This document shows positions 1-14,100 of a DNA stretch of 64,000 bases, piece after piece. The stretch covers positions 6,182,104-6,246,103 of the forward strand of contig OY997653.1 in NCBI GenBank assembly GCA_963921795.1, read 5' to 3'. Source of the DNA: Nannobrachium achirus. Lineage: Eukaryota > Chordata > Actinopteri > Myctophiformes > Myctophidae. How positions within the stretch are numbered: position 1 is the first letter of the stretch; every line of letters begins with the position of its first letter. The notes beneath the pieces were generated by a model, which saw nothing but the letters and a program-made list of their open reading frames with translations, was not told the DNA's origin and ran no database searches. Made by a program: the position numbers and the translations under genes.

Positions 1-75
1 CTCTCCCAGAAGACAGAAGGTGTTCTTCTCAACCAGAGTGAAACGTGTCTTCTTCTTCATCTTCTTCTTGATGTC
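1..75 (-). CDS. FIIND exon 18, UPA subdomain, runs off the window
   Basis: Acceptor GTGCGTGGCAG, phase 0, encoding a Lys-rich start and then [16 protein letters not shown], which continues UPA. Any terminal CARD would lie before position 1. Confidence 0.8.
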
Positions 76-2070
76 CTGCCACGCACAAGGACACCACACG
101 GACACGGTGATGAGAGGAGATGAGAAGTAGGGAAGACAAAAAGAGACAACATTTAGTTTTTATGCACCACATATCTGGTGATACAAACGCCCAGAAAACT
201 GTAGTCTGTTGCCACTCATATTTCTTTAACACACTGGTGTCTAAGCCATCATTTTGACCAATTTTGAGATTTAGAAGTTTTAAGACATTTCTGTTTGATG
301 CTGCCTTTGATGAGCTTATTTATATTGCTCTTTTGCACTGTAATTACATGTGTTATTATTTTACTTCTTTAGTTGTATGCATCCTAAAGTAATTTTTATT
401 ATTGCGTTGCCTTGTCTATGATCATAATTTATTCTTGGCCCAATGCTAGATGTGTCTGTCTCCATCTTGGTGCCCTACTCACTTTAATGCATGATTTGTG
501 GCCGGGAGTGAGGAAGATGCGGAAGGTGTGCGTGTCGATGCCACTCCCCAGATCCTCGTAGACCAGCACCGCTCCGTGGTGTTCCTTCTGGGTGGCGATG
601 GTGCCCACAGGGCACAGGGAGGACACCGGCCACTTCACATGACTGCCAGAGCACTGGACTCTCTCAATGACCACACCCTTGCCAGTGAAGTGTAGAACAG
701 CAAATTCATTCTCCTCCTTTTCCTGGCCTAGGTGAAGGTAATAAGGATGGAGGGAAAATGCATGGAAGACAAAAAAGGTTGAATACAGAAACATGGATAC
801 GGTCAGGGCAGGAATTTCACAGGGCAACGACAGCCGTGGCCGTGTGCCCCTCGAAAAATTACATGCCTATACGGCCACAGTGGCCGTGGTGCCCCTGTGC
901 CCCGACCGGTGCCCACAGCAGTTTTTACAGTTTTTCCTCTGCGCGATTTCCAGTCATTACGGTAACATCAGTGCCTGGTCGGTTGAGCTGCTCACATGAC
1001 CAGTGATAGATTCAATTTCAAACCTCCTATGAGCCGTCGGAGTCCCACGACAGAGTGTCACAAATGCATCACCAGTCCAAACAGGAGTTAAATCTAACGC
1101 ATCCGGATGTGCGAACGAATGCCTCTAAACTGAGCTCTGCCGAGCTGAGGGCAACAACCACAATGCAACGATAAGCAAACCAAAAGCTATTTTCCCAAAG
1201 AATTATTAAAAATAAATGAAAAAAATGGCCTGCTCACGTATTAGGAGGGTAGTCACCAGAAAAGATAATGGGTGTTTTTAATGAATCTATCATGGTTAAA
1301 ATGGAGTTTGAAGTTACAATGGGTGTGTATGGGGAGGCGTCCTGCAGGAGGAGGGCCTGGTAACATTTACATTAAATATCTAAATATTGAATCAAGCTAA
1401 TTAAAAACTGTTCAGGGTGTTCATAAAAGCCTGATTAGACGATAAAATGACCAAAAGTTGTTTTGAAAGTGAAATATCCCTTTAAGTCTCAATACTGCAA
1501 TGTAGTAATACTCCCGTTGCAAGTAAAAGCCGTTGGTATCAAAATGTACTTAAAGTAGGCCTACCAAAAGTAAAAGTACGAAATGTTTGAAAATAGCAGA
1601 TCTACAAGCTCACAACGTGTCGCTATGTGACACATTTTGAGCTTGTAGATCTGCTTTTTTTCTACAAGCTTGTATAAAATAGGGCCAAAATGTTCATGTA
1701 TGTTTTATAATATTATAATTTATTATAAATATTATAATTTGTTTATTATAACTCGCTCTGGATCAAGAGCGTCTGCTAAATGCCTAAATTGTATATTAGT
1801 CATTATTAAAAATGATGTCAGAGGCATATCTTCTCACCAGCCAGGCACAGGGAGTGAGGAAGCTTGATGAACTTCAGGGCAGATGCATCCTTGTCGAGCG
1901 TCTGGACGTTGAATATGGAACCAGCGATCATCCAGGGGTTCTGGAGGAACCTGCTGAACTTGGACCAGGAAAGGATGGAATAACGCACCTTAACTTGCTC
2001 CGACGCCTCAAATATCAAGCCTGTGAACGGACACTCATAGGAACCCTCTCCTTTCAGCTTAGCCCTAGAA

Positions 2071-2158
<88 letters not shown>

Positions 2159-5100
2159 GAACGTCTTATATAGAATAAGAACGGTATTAAACCAGATAAG
2201 CAGATGATGTCAGAGTGATGTCCAGACTCACTCCCATCGTCCTCTGGAGAGCTTCTCAGGAATCATCCTCTCGTTTCCGTAGCACTATCAAACAAACAAA
2301 CAAACAAACACAGCAGATCATTTAGGATCACCAGCGGCCACACATGCTTTTTATCAAGAAGAGTTTCTGCTTTGAACAACTCAACCTGCTCGACGTCTTT
2401 GCATTTTTCACAGCAAGATCTTGGGTCTGCCTCATCTGGGGGAACAAAAAACAACAACAGATACATATTATATTTGTAATTTAGGATAGTTTCTATCAAA
2501 GGTGTTGGTTGATCTATGCTGTGTTCATACTGGCATACAAAGCTAAAGGCTACCATTCATTTTCAATGGAAGCCAGCGACACAGAGATACAATAATTTGG
2601 ATTTGTAGATTTATATTCATTTATTCATCTCTACCATTATCAGAATCATCCAGGTATGTTTTCTTGAGCTCTGCAGGAAGACAATAAAGAGAAAAGATTT
2701 AGTTGTGTGTAATCCTTGTTGTGTTCACACCAACACACAGCTCATCATAAGAGTGTTTTTCTTTTTTGTTACCTTCCTCTCCACTTTCTATCTCCAACGT
2801 CTTCATCATCTGCATCATCCAGTCTTCTGTAGAGAGTAAAGACAGCGGTTAGTGGATCACAGGCAGCATGGAGGCTTATCGTGTAAAATAACGATATTAT
2901 GATCGATTTCTCTCACCAGAATCCTCCTCCTTCTGCTCCTTCTCCTCCTCCTCTTCCTCTGATGACACATTTACAGGTGCTTCCTAAGAATGAAGAGGCA
3001 AACATAATGAACAAAACTTTCAGACAGATTCAGCCAGTCTAAGGGCGTTTTGCACCAACACAGATTACCGATGTTTCTGGTTGACATTGGCACATTTCAC
3101 TCAAGTTTTTTCATCAGTCACTTTGTCTGCTGACATCACTCAGCAACGAAATAAAAATAAAACAAACAGAAATAAAAAATAAAACAATTCACAGGAGGCA
3201 AGCAGTGATCACCCCATGATGTGCACTGCAATGTAGTTTCAAATGCACTACATTGCAGGCACTACATTTTTGAGAGTAAAAAACTAAAAAAGAAGAAGAA
3301 GACGTGTGTCTGGGCAGATTGCCCCAGGAAATGTGCCAATCTTAAAGTGATCCCTGACTAATACGACAAATATGCCTTAATACATTATAATTGTCCTCTA
3401 TAACTACAATGTAAAATTAAAAACACCTTCATTATTTTATTTCTTCAAGAAATAGCTAATCTTTCACTCAACAGGAGAAATGCCTGTTGCAAGTTGATGA
3501 TGTCATAAATGTCATGTGTGATCTAACCATATGGAATTTTTGCATGCATAAAAACACATTTGAAATATTTAGTTGATGCTCATATTAACCCTTAAGTGCT
3601 GTTCGGGTCATTTTGACCCGTTTTACATTTTCATTTGGAAAAAAAAGGTAGAAGTTAAAAATGTTTCCACCTGAAACTCACTGGCCTTAAAGATTCTTCT
3701 GAGATGAACATGTAAAAAAAAATATTTTTGCACTACACCCATGCTACACCCCCCTCATATTTTTTGAACCTTAAGTGCTGTTCGGGTCATTTTGACCCGG
3801 AAGCACAGAAATACACAGTATTATGCCAAAACACAGACACACAGTCACCCCCACTTCTAACACCCCCCTTCCGAAGCCCCATTCCGAACCCTCCCCCCCT
3901 TCCTATAAGCATGAGCAATATTGCCCAGTATTAAATGAAGTAGTTTTTTTTACATGGATTTCAGCTAAATCAGTAAAAACGCCTAGCTCTTTCAGTGTTT
4001 AATGTGATATAGCAAAGCAGAAATGCAAACATTTACCAAATATATCATATGAATTGTTTGGTATTGAGTCAAAGTCAATGTATCATGATGATTTGTTAAG
4101 TTAAAATTTATATTAGTGTTGTGTTTTTTAAACCAAATATCCACCGGGTCAAAATGACCCGAACAGAACGAAGGTGTAGTGAATCTGAACAGAACTTAAG
4201 GGTTAACCATATGAAGTATTAAGTTTGTTTTTATTTGCACACGCATGCCATAAATTCCATAGGGATATATCACACATGACATTTATGACATCATCAACTT
4301 GCGACGGGCATTTCCCCTGTTGAGTGAAAGAATAGCTATTTCTAGAAGAAATAAAATAATTAAGGTGTAATATAATTGTAGTTATAGAGGACAATTATAA
4401 TGTATTAAGGCATATTTGTCGTATTAGTCAGGGATCACTTTAACCCAAAACAACAGTAAATAAAGCTTAGTTTAGGTTTAATCATGGATTTGTTGATCTA
4501 GGATTTTTTATTTTAATTCGAGGTGTGTTGCACCACTTAATTTTAAGCATTGTTTAACAAATCGGTGATTAAAGGCTTAACCTGTGATTAAATCCGCCAT
4601 GTTGGATTTGCCATGTAAACAAACAGGAATAACCAACTCTCTTTAGCCTAATATCATATGGGTTACTTTTTTATTCACTTTTGAGAGAAGGTGGGCAGGC
4701 CTATGTTAAAAATAGCACATGCAGCAAAAAATATATATAATTATATAACGTTCGTTAAACGACGGTGACAATCAAGCTCACAGCGCGACTAAGCGCGTCA
4801 CTCCGTGTTGCGTAGTGGATAGCGCTGTGGGTTATCAACCCCCCTCACCACTCTAACCTAACGCGGTCCTGTTTGTGTAGGCAGATGGGCGGGCGCGGTG
4901 AATCTCTCCGCGAGCCTCTGGCCAATAGCATGTGTTCTCCTCCCCCTCCCCCCTCTGCTCCGCTGCTCAGCGCAGAGAATGCTTCTGCGTCATGACGTCA
5001 ACACATTCGGTGTGATGTTCTCTGCACTCTGATTGGTTAGGGAAATTCTACACTTCCTCCAACAGTGATCATAACGCGATCGCCCAGGCTTCTTTTTCTT

Positions 5101-8100
5101 CCGATCGCCAAAAGATGCCTGGGTTTCCGAGGCTACCCTCACACTAACTACATCGCTCTAATAATTTCCTGCAGTTTACCAAACAAGCAGAGAACATGTC
5201 GCGGCGTGCATGGGGTTCAAACTTTACAGGCCAGCCACGAAAAACAGATATCTTTTTCTTTTTTTTGCTGTGATGAGTTCTTTTCAATGGCTCTGCGGTA
5301 AGGATAAACAAGATGTCCGCAGCTTTCAGTTGCAAGCCTGCTGGACAGACACTGCCAGCTTGGGAAAGGAGGGAGACTTTTCTCACAGGAGGGGGATCCC
5401 CATTCATGTCAATGGCATGTTTGCATTTAAACCATCTCTACAGCAAGTTTAAAATTAATCCCTTACTGGTGTTTAAATCAAAGTTTAAAGTAGGGGTGCA
5501 ACAGGATTAACATTAATCCAGGTTTACAGTGAAATTTAAACCAAGATTAAAAAGATGGTTTAAAACTAAACCCGATTAATGAAAACTAGGTTTGGTGCAA
5601 CTGGATTTAAATATAAACCTTGATTTAAACCAGGTTAAGGCTTAATCCCTGTTGGTGCAAACCGCCCTAAGACATTTAACTCATTTGCCGCCACAGCCCG
5701 AGGAACTCGAAAAAAAAAATGTTTTCACGGCATGATCGGAAAGCGTGCACGATCCGTGAACTGTTGTGCATGATGGACACGCACACGCCCATGTTGGCGG
5801 ACAACACCGAAAGTCAATGTTTTTTAATGGCGTTAAATGAGAAAAATGCATAATGCTACAGCACCTTGAACCCAGTTCAACTGTTCTATTGATTCTTGAT
5901 TATTGGGAAATCAATTCACTCACTTATGATGTCCATTGTCCAAGGACAGATACCGTGTCTGATTGGTCTTTTATGGACATATACAGGGTGGACATAATAG
6001 TAGTGGATGCAAAGCACCCACGATGACCAATATACGATGCATCCTTGCACTTGAGACAAAGGTGCAAATATTTCCCTTTGAGAAATAACTACATTTAATC
6101 TATGAAACATCTTCATATCTCACACTCATCATGTCAGTGTCTGCCTGGGTTGGAGCTTCACTCATGGTCCCAGTCTCATATCCTGAAGAGGACGCAGGGT
6201 GAGCCTTCAGCAGCCAGTCATTGACCATCTCACTCTCTACAGAAGACAACAAAATTATTAGTGTGTTTGCAATTCGGTCCAAGACATTTTTTTCTGCAAA
6301 GGGAACCTGTGTTTTGTAAACTTTCAGAGGAGTAAAAAAATATATTTTTTTTTTGTTTTGTTTTTTGTTAACTTTTTTTGTACCAACTCTACAACTGCGG
6401 TACAGATCTCTCACTCTCACTCACACTCTCTCTCTATCCCTCCCTACCTCCCTCCCTCCAGGAGAGGCAAGCTGATCGTTTTTGCAGATACTGTGCATTG
6501 TGAATGTGCAGCCAACTGACAATTACACCTTGTAACAAAATAATATCTATCTAGTAATATACTCAGGATCAGAAGTGTTGCTTTCCAAAAACGAATTGTA
6601 TAAAGTCGGTGCGAGTGAACTACTTGCCTTGCACGACGCAGTCGCACAGTAGCCTAAAAACGTATGATTTGGGCTTTACATCGGGCATGTTTCTGAAACT
6701 CACCAATAGGCTTAGGGCCGGGCTCAGAACCATGCTCGGAACATTTCGCGTTCGGCGCCTCAGTGTGCGCATAGTTAGAATGGAGGGGGGGTGTGGGAGG
6801 CAGAACTCTAGGCTATGGTTTCTTTCACATATCTATAGCAACACTGCTCTCATTGGTCATGACATGAATACTTTAGCCGCCGGCCGCAACAAGCCGAGGG
6901 TTTTTCTTCTAGACTCAGACTGTGACTGTCACACACTTACACAAACGTGTGTGTCTGCGTACACAGCGAGACGCGAAAAGTAGGAGCAATACTGTAGAAT
7001 CAACGTAATTTCTCAAATAAATAACCTTGTAATTCATATTGATTCCCCGACCTCCCGTATCAGTTCATTACGTATGCATCTTTAGTAAACTAGAAGATAT
7101 TTCATGAGATGGTTTGTTACCATGGCAAGCCGACAATTATCATTGTCTGCTGTGAGGATATACAGTAACATAAAAAACAGAGGGTGGAGGAAGATTTCCT
7201 ACTTGTGTTGTGATGTGTGTGTTGCTGTGCTGTTGACTTCTTCTTTGTTTTATTCAAAGCGCAAGTCAAGAGCACAGCTAAAGGGCTGTACTAGGGGTGT
7301 AACGATACATTTTAATAGCGATTCGATACATATCACGATACATGGTTGACGATACGAAACATGGACGATATTGGTTAATTCATGGTGATACGATACGATT
7401 CGATTCAATGATTTAAAATCGATATAGTAACTATTTAGCAAAGAAATAAAATCTGTCTCAAAGGTGTGGATGGTGCAGGTTTTTAAGAGAAACTTGCATT
7501 ATTATGGATATAAATAAGTAAACACAGTGATTATCTGGCAAATACATGGACATTGTATATTGAAAAACCTGCACCTTGACATGAGCACAGAGATTACACA
7601 CATTTTTCAACAGACCAGTGTAGCTATATGGAAAGGAAAAGTAATTAAACCCCTCCTTTTCATTTTTTCTTCTTAAAAACAATAAATACAATGCACAAGT
7701 AGGTAGTATCGATACAATCGATTCTTTGCACTGCCGATTCGATACGATACAAAATAAAACGATACGATTCGATTTTAGCTGTTTTCTTTTCGATATACTT
7801 AGATTTTTTAAGTAAAAAACTATATTTCGATACAGTTACTATATCGTTACACCCCTAGGCTGTACCTACTGTCTCCGACAACCATGTTTTCATCAGAAAG
7901 CTTTCTGATGTGCTTCTGATGTGCGTGCAGCTTTCCGACCTAACATTTTTTGAGTAAAAAACATTTTTTGAGAAAAAAAAATGTTTTGAGAAAAAAAAAT
8001 GTTTTGAGAAAAAAAATAATTTTGAGAAAAAAAAATTTGAGAAAAAATTTTTTTTTTGAGAAAAAACATTTTTGAGAAAAAAAAAATTTGAGAAAAAAAA

Positions 8101-11100
8101 TGTTTTTGAGAAAAAAAAATTGAGAAAAAAAAAATTGAGATAAAAAAAAATTGAGAAAAAAGAGAAAAAAAAAAATATGACACCAGCCGCGAGTCTGTAC
8201 GACAAACGGTTCATGAGTTATAGAGGCACTTCCTGTTTGGCGAAGGACACTTCCTGTTACAGAGGGGGCAGGGCTTAATCAATTACAGCTCATCCCTATT
8301 GGCCGGAAAAAGACCAAAGTTGTGTGTGCATTTTAAAGTTTAAATCACGTTGCTAGGCAAAAGTATGGCAGAGTTATGTGGCGCCAAAGTTTCTGTTTTT
8401 TTTTCGGAGTACCCCATTCTAAGTCAATGGGGTTTTTGGGCGTCGTTTTTTGCGAATTACATCGCAATCGTATCGCGGATCGGAAAGAAAAGTAATAGCA
8501 CACCATTCCCGGCCGAGCCGCACATTTTGATGTATATATTGCGGGGGTGGCGTAAATCGTGCGGCAGTTATTACGCGCCGAAGTTTCCCCCATTCTAAGT
8601 CAATGGGGTTTTTTGGCGTCGTTTTTTGAGAATTACGTCGCAATGGTAACGCGGATCGGAAAGAAAAGTAATAGCACACCATTCCCGGCCGAGCCGCACG
8701 TTTTGATGTATATATTGCGGCGGTGGCGTAAATCGTGCGGCACTTAATACGTGCCGAAATTTGCAAGAACATTACTTACTTACTTAAGTATGGCGGATTA
8801 CAATAAGTGTTCTGCTATTGCATAGCAGGCACACTTAATGATAGGTTGCACACACTTAGCGAGCTGCAGGCACACTTAAAATTTCGTAGACATTTTCTTT
8901 TCTAGTTAATTAAGTGTGCCTGCCATGCAATGCAATGGCAAAACACTTATTGTAATCCGCCATACTTAAGTAAGTCATGTTCTTGCAAATTTCGGCACGT
9001 AATAACTGCCGCACAATTTACGCCAACCACGCAATATATACATCAAAACGTGTGGCTTGGCCGGGAATGGTGTGCTATTACTTTTCTTTCCGATCCGCGC
9101 TACCATGGCGACGTCATTCGCAAAAAACGACGCCCAAAAACCCCTTTGACTTAGAATAGGGGAAATTTCGGCACGTAATAACTGCCGCACGATTTATGCC
9201 ACCGCCGCAATATATATATCAAAATGTGCGGCTCGGCCGGGAATGGTGTGCTATTACTTTTCTTTCCGATCCGCGTTACCATGGCAACGTAATTCGTAAA
9301 AAACTACGCGCAAAAACCCCCATTGACTTTGAATGGGGGACTCGGAAAAAACCCAGAAACTTTGGTGCCACATAACTCTGCCATACTTTTGCCTAGCAAC
9401 GTCATTTAAACTTTAAAATGCACACACAACTTTGGTCTTTTTCCGGCCAATAGGGATGAGCTGTAATTGATTAAGCCCCGCCCCCTCTGTATTCCTATTG
9501 GCTGGGATTTAAACAGCCACTACTACAGTTCACAGTATGGTACCGTCTTGAAACTTGGTGTCTGGACTTAAACAGCCAATAGGGACTTATTACTTAAGTC
9601 CCGCCCACTCTTAAGCCCCGCCCCTATCTTCCCATTGGCTTAGCTTTAAACAGCTATATCTCCAGTTTGCAGCATGGTACCGTCTCAAAACTCGCTGTGT
9701 GTACTTACATGGCAAATAGGAATTATCTGTAATTGCTTAAGCCCCGCCCCCTCTGCCTTCCTATTGGCTGGGCTTTAAACAGCCATGTCTCCACTTCCCA
9801 ACACGTTACTGGTCTCAAACTCTGTGGGTGGTCCCACAGTCCCAACGGCTAACCGCTAATGCTAACAAATGCTAATGCTAACAAATGCTAATGCTAACAC
9901 ATGCTAATGCTAACAATTGCTAATGCTAAAACTGCTAATGCTAATGCTAAAAATGCTAATGCTAATACATGCTAATGCTAACAAAAGCTAATGCTAATGT
10001 TAACAGATGCTAATGCTAACAAATGCTAATGCTAACACATGCTAATGCTAACAAATGCTAATGCTAATAAATGCTAATGCTAACACATGCTAATGCTAAT
10101 GTTAACAAATAATGTTAATGCAAAAATGCTAATGCTAACACCAACTGCTATACAAGGTTGCACACACTTAGCGAGCTGCAGGCACACTTAACATTTCTTA
10201 GAAATGTTCTTTTCTAGTTAAGTAATTATTTCGCCACAAATTTCTGCACGTAATAACTGCCGCACAATTTACGCCACCCACGCAATATATACATCAAAAT
10301 GTGCGGCTCGGCCGGGAATAGGTTGCTATTACTTTTCTTTCCGATCCGCGTTACCATGGCAACGTAATTCGCAAAAAAACGACGCCCAAAAACCCCATTG
10401 ACTTAAAATGGGGGAAATTTCGGCACATAATAACTGCCGCAAGATTTACGCCACCCCCGCAATATATACATCAAAATGTGTGGCTCGGCCGGGAATGGTG
10501 TGTTATTACTTCTTTCTTTCCGATCCGCGTTACCATGGCAACGTAATTCGTAAAAAACTACGCTCTAAAACCCCCGTTGACTTTGAATGGGGGACCTGGC
10601 CCCACATTAGTCAACTTTGGCCCCACATTAGTCTGACATACTTTTGCCTAGCAACGTCACTTAAACTTTAAAATGCACACACAACTTTGGTCTTTTTCCC
10701 GCCAATAGGGATGAGCTTTAATTGATTAAGCCCCACCCCCTCTGTAACAGGAAGTGCCCTTCGCCAAACAGGAAGTGCCTCTACATCTCATGAACCGTTT
10801 GTCGTACAGACGCGTGGGTGGCGTCATATGACTTGATTAAGAGTCCTTAACCTTAATTGAGGCCTATTTTGCCAAACAGGAAGTGCCCCTCACCAAAGAG
10901 GAAGTGACCCTTTATCTCATGAACCATTTGTCGTACAGACTCGTGGGTGGTGTCATATGACTTTATTAAGAGTCCTTAACCTTAATTGGGCCTATTTCGA
11001 CAAACAGGAAGTTCCCCTCCCCAAACAGGAAGTGAACCTTTATCTCATGAACCGTTTGTCGTACAGACTCGTGGGTGGCGTCAAATGACTTGATTAAGAG

Positions 11101-14100
11101 TCCTTAACCTTAATTAGGCCTATTTCGCCAAACAGGAAGTGCCCCTTACCAAACAGGAAGTGACCCTATATCTCATGAACCGTTTGTCGTACAGACGCGT
11201 GGGTGGCGTCAAATGACTTGATTAAGAGTCCTTAACCTTAATTGGGGCCTATTTCGACAAACAGGAAGTGCCCCTCACCAAACAGGAAGTGACCCTATAT
11301 CTCATGAACCGTTTGTCGTACAGACGCGTGGGTGGTGTCATATGACTTGATTAAGAGTCCTTAACCTTAATTGATGCTTCCTTCACCAAACAGGAAGTGC
11401 CCTTCGCCAAACAGGTAGTGCCTCTATATCTCATGAACCGTTTGTCGTACAGTCGATAATGTTAAAGCTAATGCAAAAAATGCTAATGTTAAAAATCTAG
11501 CGCTAATCTAACGCTAATGCTAATACCAACCGCTACACAAGGTTGCACACACTTGCGAGCTGCAGGCACACTTAAAATTTCTTAGAAATGTTCTTTTCTA
11601 GTTGTATTTTTTTCTCCACCAGCCGAAGGCATGGGGAGAGTAGGTTTTCGCCCCTGTTCATGCATCCGTCAGTCTGTCTGTTACCAGCTAATCTACCCCG
11701 CTGTTGGCCCCATTTCGACCAAACTGCACACACACTCCCTGGATGCCAATTCAGAACCTCTGCCCCATATCTTTCACATGGCCCTTTTCTAGTGCCACCA
11801 TGAGGTGGATTTTCACGCAAATCGGTACACAGCATCTCTATATAGCCATTAAACGAAAAAAGTCTTTCAGATTTTTCATATTCCATCCACAAATCATGAA
11901 CGCAGCGTGCAATTTTGGTGAAATTGTGCACACACGTTCCCTCTAGGCAGAGGAAGAAATGCGACTTCAAATCTGCCTCATGGTGGCTGTAAAATGTATT
12001 CTTGAAGGTAATGATTGAAACTGCTGTACTGGCCTGCTGAAATCTGGCCTAATGTCCGGTTAGAGAAATGCAGCTACTCCCATGAATTTCCACTTGACAA
12101 TTTGTATTTGTACATGTGCGTATAATAGGTGTGGTTCCTATACAATGCAGAAGGAACTTTAATCAGAAATGGCACTAAATGTCAAACAACAGAACTTGGC
12201 ACTATAGTAGAATAATCACTACATTGTAACAATGCAAAATGCACCGTCAAACAGTGGATAAAGTAAAACATTTACAGCAGTCTAAAAGCAGTCTACAGAT
12301 ATCAGTGTATCACCATAAATCTGAAGATTTGGTTATCATGCAGTATAAACAACATATAGATGTAGCAAACGTTGTTGTATGTTCCATAAAACTACTTAAA
12401 CATAGCCTGACACTCAGCCTGAATTGACATTTCGTTTCACTCCATTATTCAGTCTGAAATTGCTTTCATCCAAGGCAGTTTCTGGGATGGGTGTTGCCAA
12501 AGAGGCAGTCTTCTGTGTTTGGTTCACCGTCTGACCAACACAACAGTAGCAAAGCAGATGACGCAGTGTTGTTATGTGGCTGGCTAGTGGCTAGCCTGTT
12601 GCTTGCTACTTGCTAACCAAAGAAACAGGCAGAATAGGAGCGCTACAAACTAGTAATAAAACACAGTAAAACATGTCTGCTACTGATGTTTCATAGAGAG
12701 ATCGATACGATCGCATATTACCATGACGGACGACACAATGTTTGTTTGGGAATGTGTGGTACGGTCCGGCGGCGGCGATAGGTTATTTGGAATCGCACTG
12801 AGTTCTTGGAAAAGCTCTCCCACGCTGATCACAAGCCCCGAGAAGCGACGCTGATTCGCCGGACGGATTTCCAAACGAGGAAAACCTCTTCAGTGAGAGC
12901 AACACCAGACTCCCTAAATCGCTAAAACAAAAATTTAAAGGGGTGTGGCTAGCGATTCAGCGAGTCTGGAACCAGGCAAACTTAAACAGTGAAAATCAAC
13001 AGAAAGGAAAACGTACATGGGTCAGAGACTCACACTGTCTGCAACACAGAAATGGCAGAATGAAACTCAGAAGGTGAAACACTAGTAAGACGCCTTAGGG
13101 CGACATGTGACGTGCCAATTCTTGGCCATCTGGCTAGTGATGGATATCGGACCAGTTACCCATATATGGAGATATATATATAGATATATAGTACATCCCT
13201 TTTATGCCCATACATGGAGATCCCTGTCTGAACCAGCCGCACAGTTATGGGTTGTCTTCCTCCATATATGGGCATTCCCATATGAAGATATAAAAAAGAT
13301 ATAAAAAAATCTAAACCAGATCCGCCCCGCCTGTTAAAGAAAGGACCCGTCGCCCGCCCCGCTACCCGTGATTACACATAGTAAAGTAATAGCCTACAGC
13401 TGTGTGTGCGTGCTTCCAAAATGCATCGCCCCCGCACGCCATCCTCAGTGTTTGCGATGCAATATACAGTATTTACATAAACGCCAGGTCAGCTAACACT
13501 CTAGATTAGCCTTTTAAACCACCCTTGCTATGATGAGAACATGAGGTAACGTGCTGGTGTGTGCTGTGGTTGTCTGTCTGTGTGTTATATGCGTCCTGCT
13601 GTCCAGTGCCACTTCCCGCTGTGTGCGTTCCACGTTGTTACGGTGGAAACAGTGCTGTATGCATGCCGTGGTTCTGTCCTGCTGCTCAATGTGTGCGCTC
13701 CTGTGACATTCTTTAGGCGGAAACAGTTGTCTGATTTTCACAATAAAATGTCACCCGCGCACCGCCCGTCCCCGTCGCCAATTTATAATAGTATATATAC
13801 CGCCCGTTTCCACCCGTCAAACACGGGTACCTGTCGGGTACCCACAGGGCCCCGACCCGTTTGCAGGACTCTGATCTGAACCAGCCACACAGATATGGGC
13901 CATCTGGCTAGTGATATATATCGATGACATCAGGGATCTTCATATATGGGCATAAAAGGGTTCTGGGGAATACCCATATATGGACTTAGATGACGTACAT
14001 AGATGACGTCACCTGTGATATCACCTGTGATGTCACAGTGATCAAGGGAACCAAAACATAGACTGTAAAAATTGTACACACAGAGACAAGCTGTGACATT

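Larger units (their letters stand above)
3043..5667. mobile_element. PIF/Harbinger-like element with nested insertions
   Basis: The left end GGGCGTTTTGCACCAACA (3043) pairs as an inverted repeat with CTGTTGGTGCAAACCGCCC ending at 5667. Both ends are flanked by TAA (3040-3042 and 5668-5670), as in PIF/Harbinger 3-bp target duplications. No transposase frame is seen, so it is non-autonomous. It lies in intron 10 of the NLR gene. Family is inferred from TIR and TSD only. Confidence 0.65.

Noticed and set aside
2076-2207. His/Thr-rich and Cys/Val-rich frames over (CA)n arrays
   Set aside because: Simple translation of dinucleotide repeats; only the adjoining FIIND exon is real.
7855-8214. Phe-rich minus-strand frames
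   Set aside because: Encoded by an A-rich minisatellite; repetitive low-complexity peptide, no gene evidence.
9850-11455. Regularly spaced repeats that might suggest a CRISPR array
   Set aside because: Units are 16 bp or 128 bp and directly adjacent with no unique spacers, and the sequence is vertebrate; minisatellite and satellite instead.
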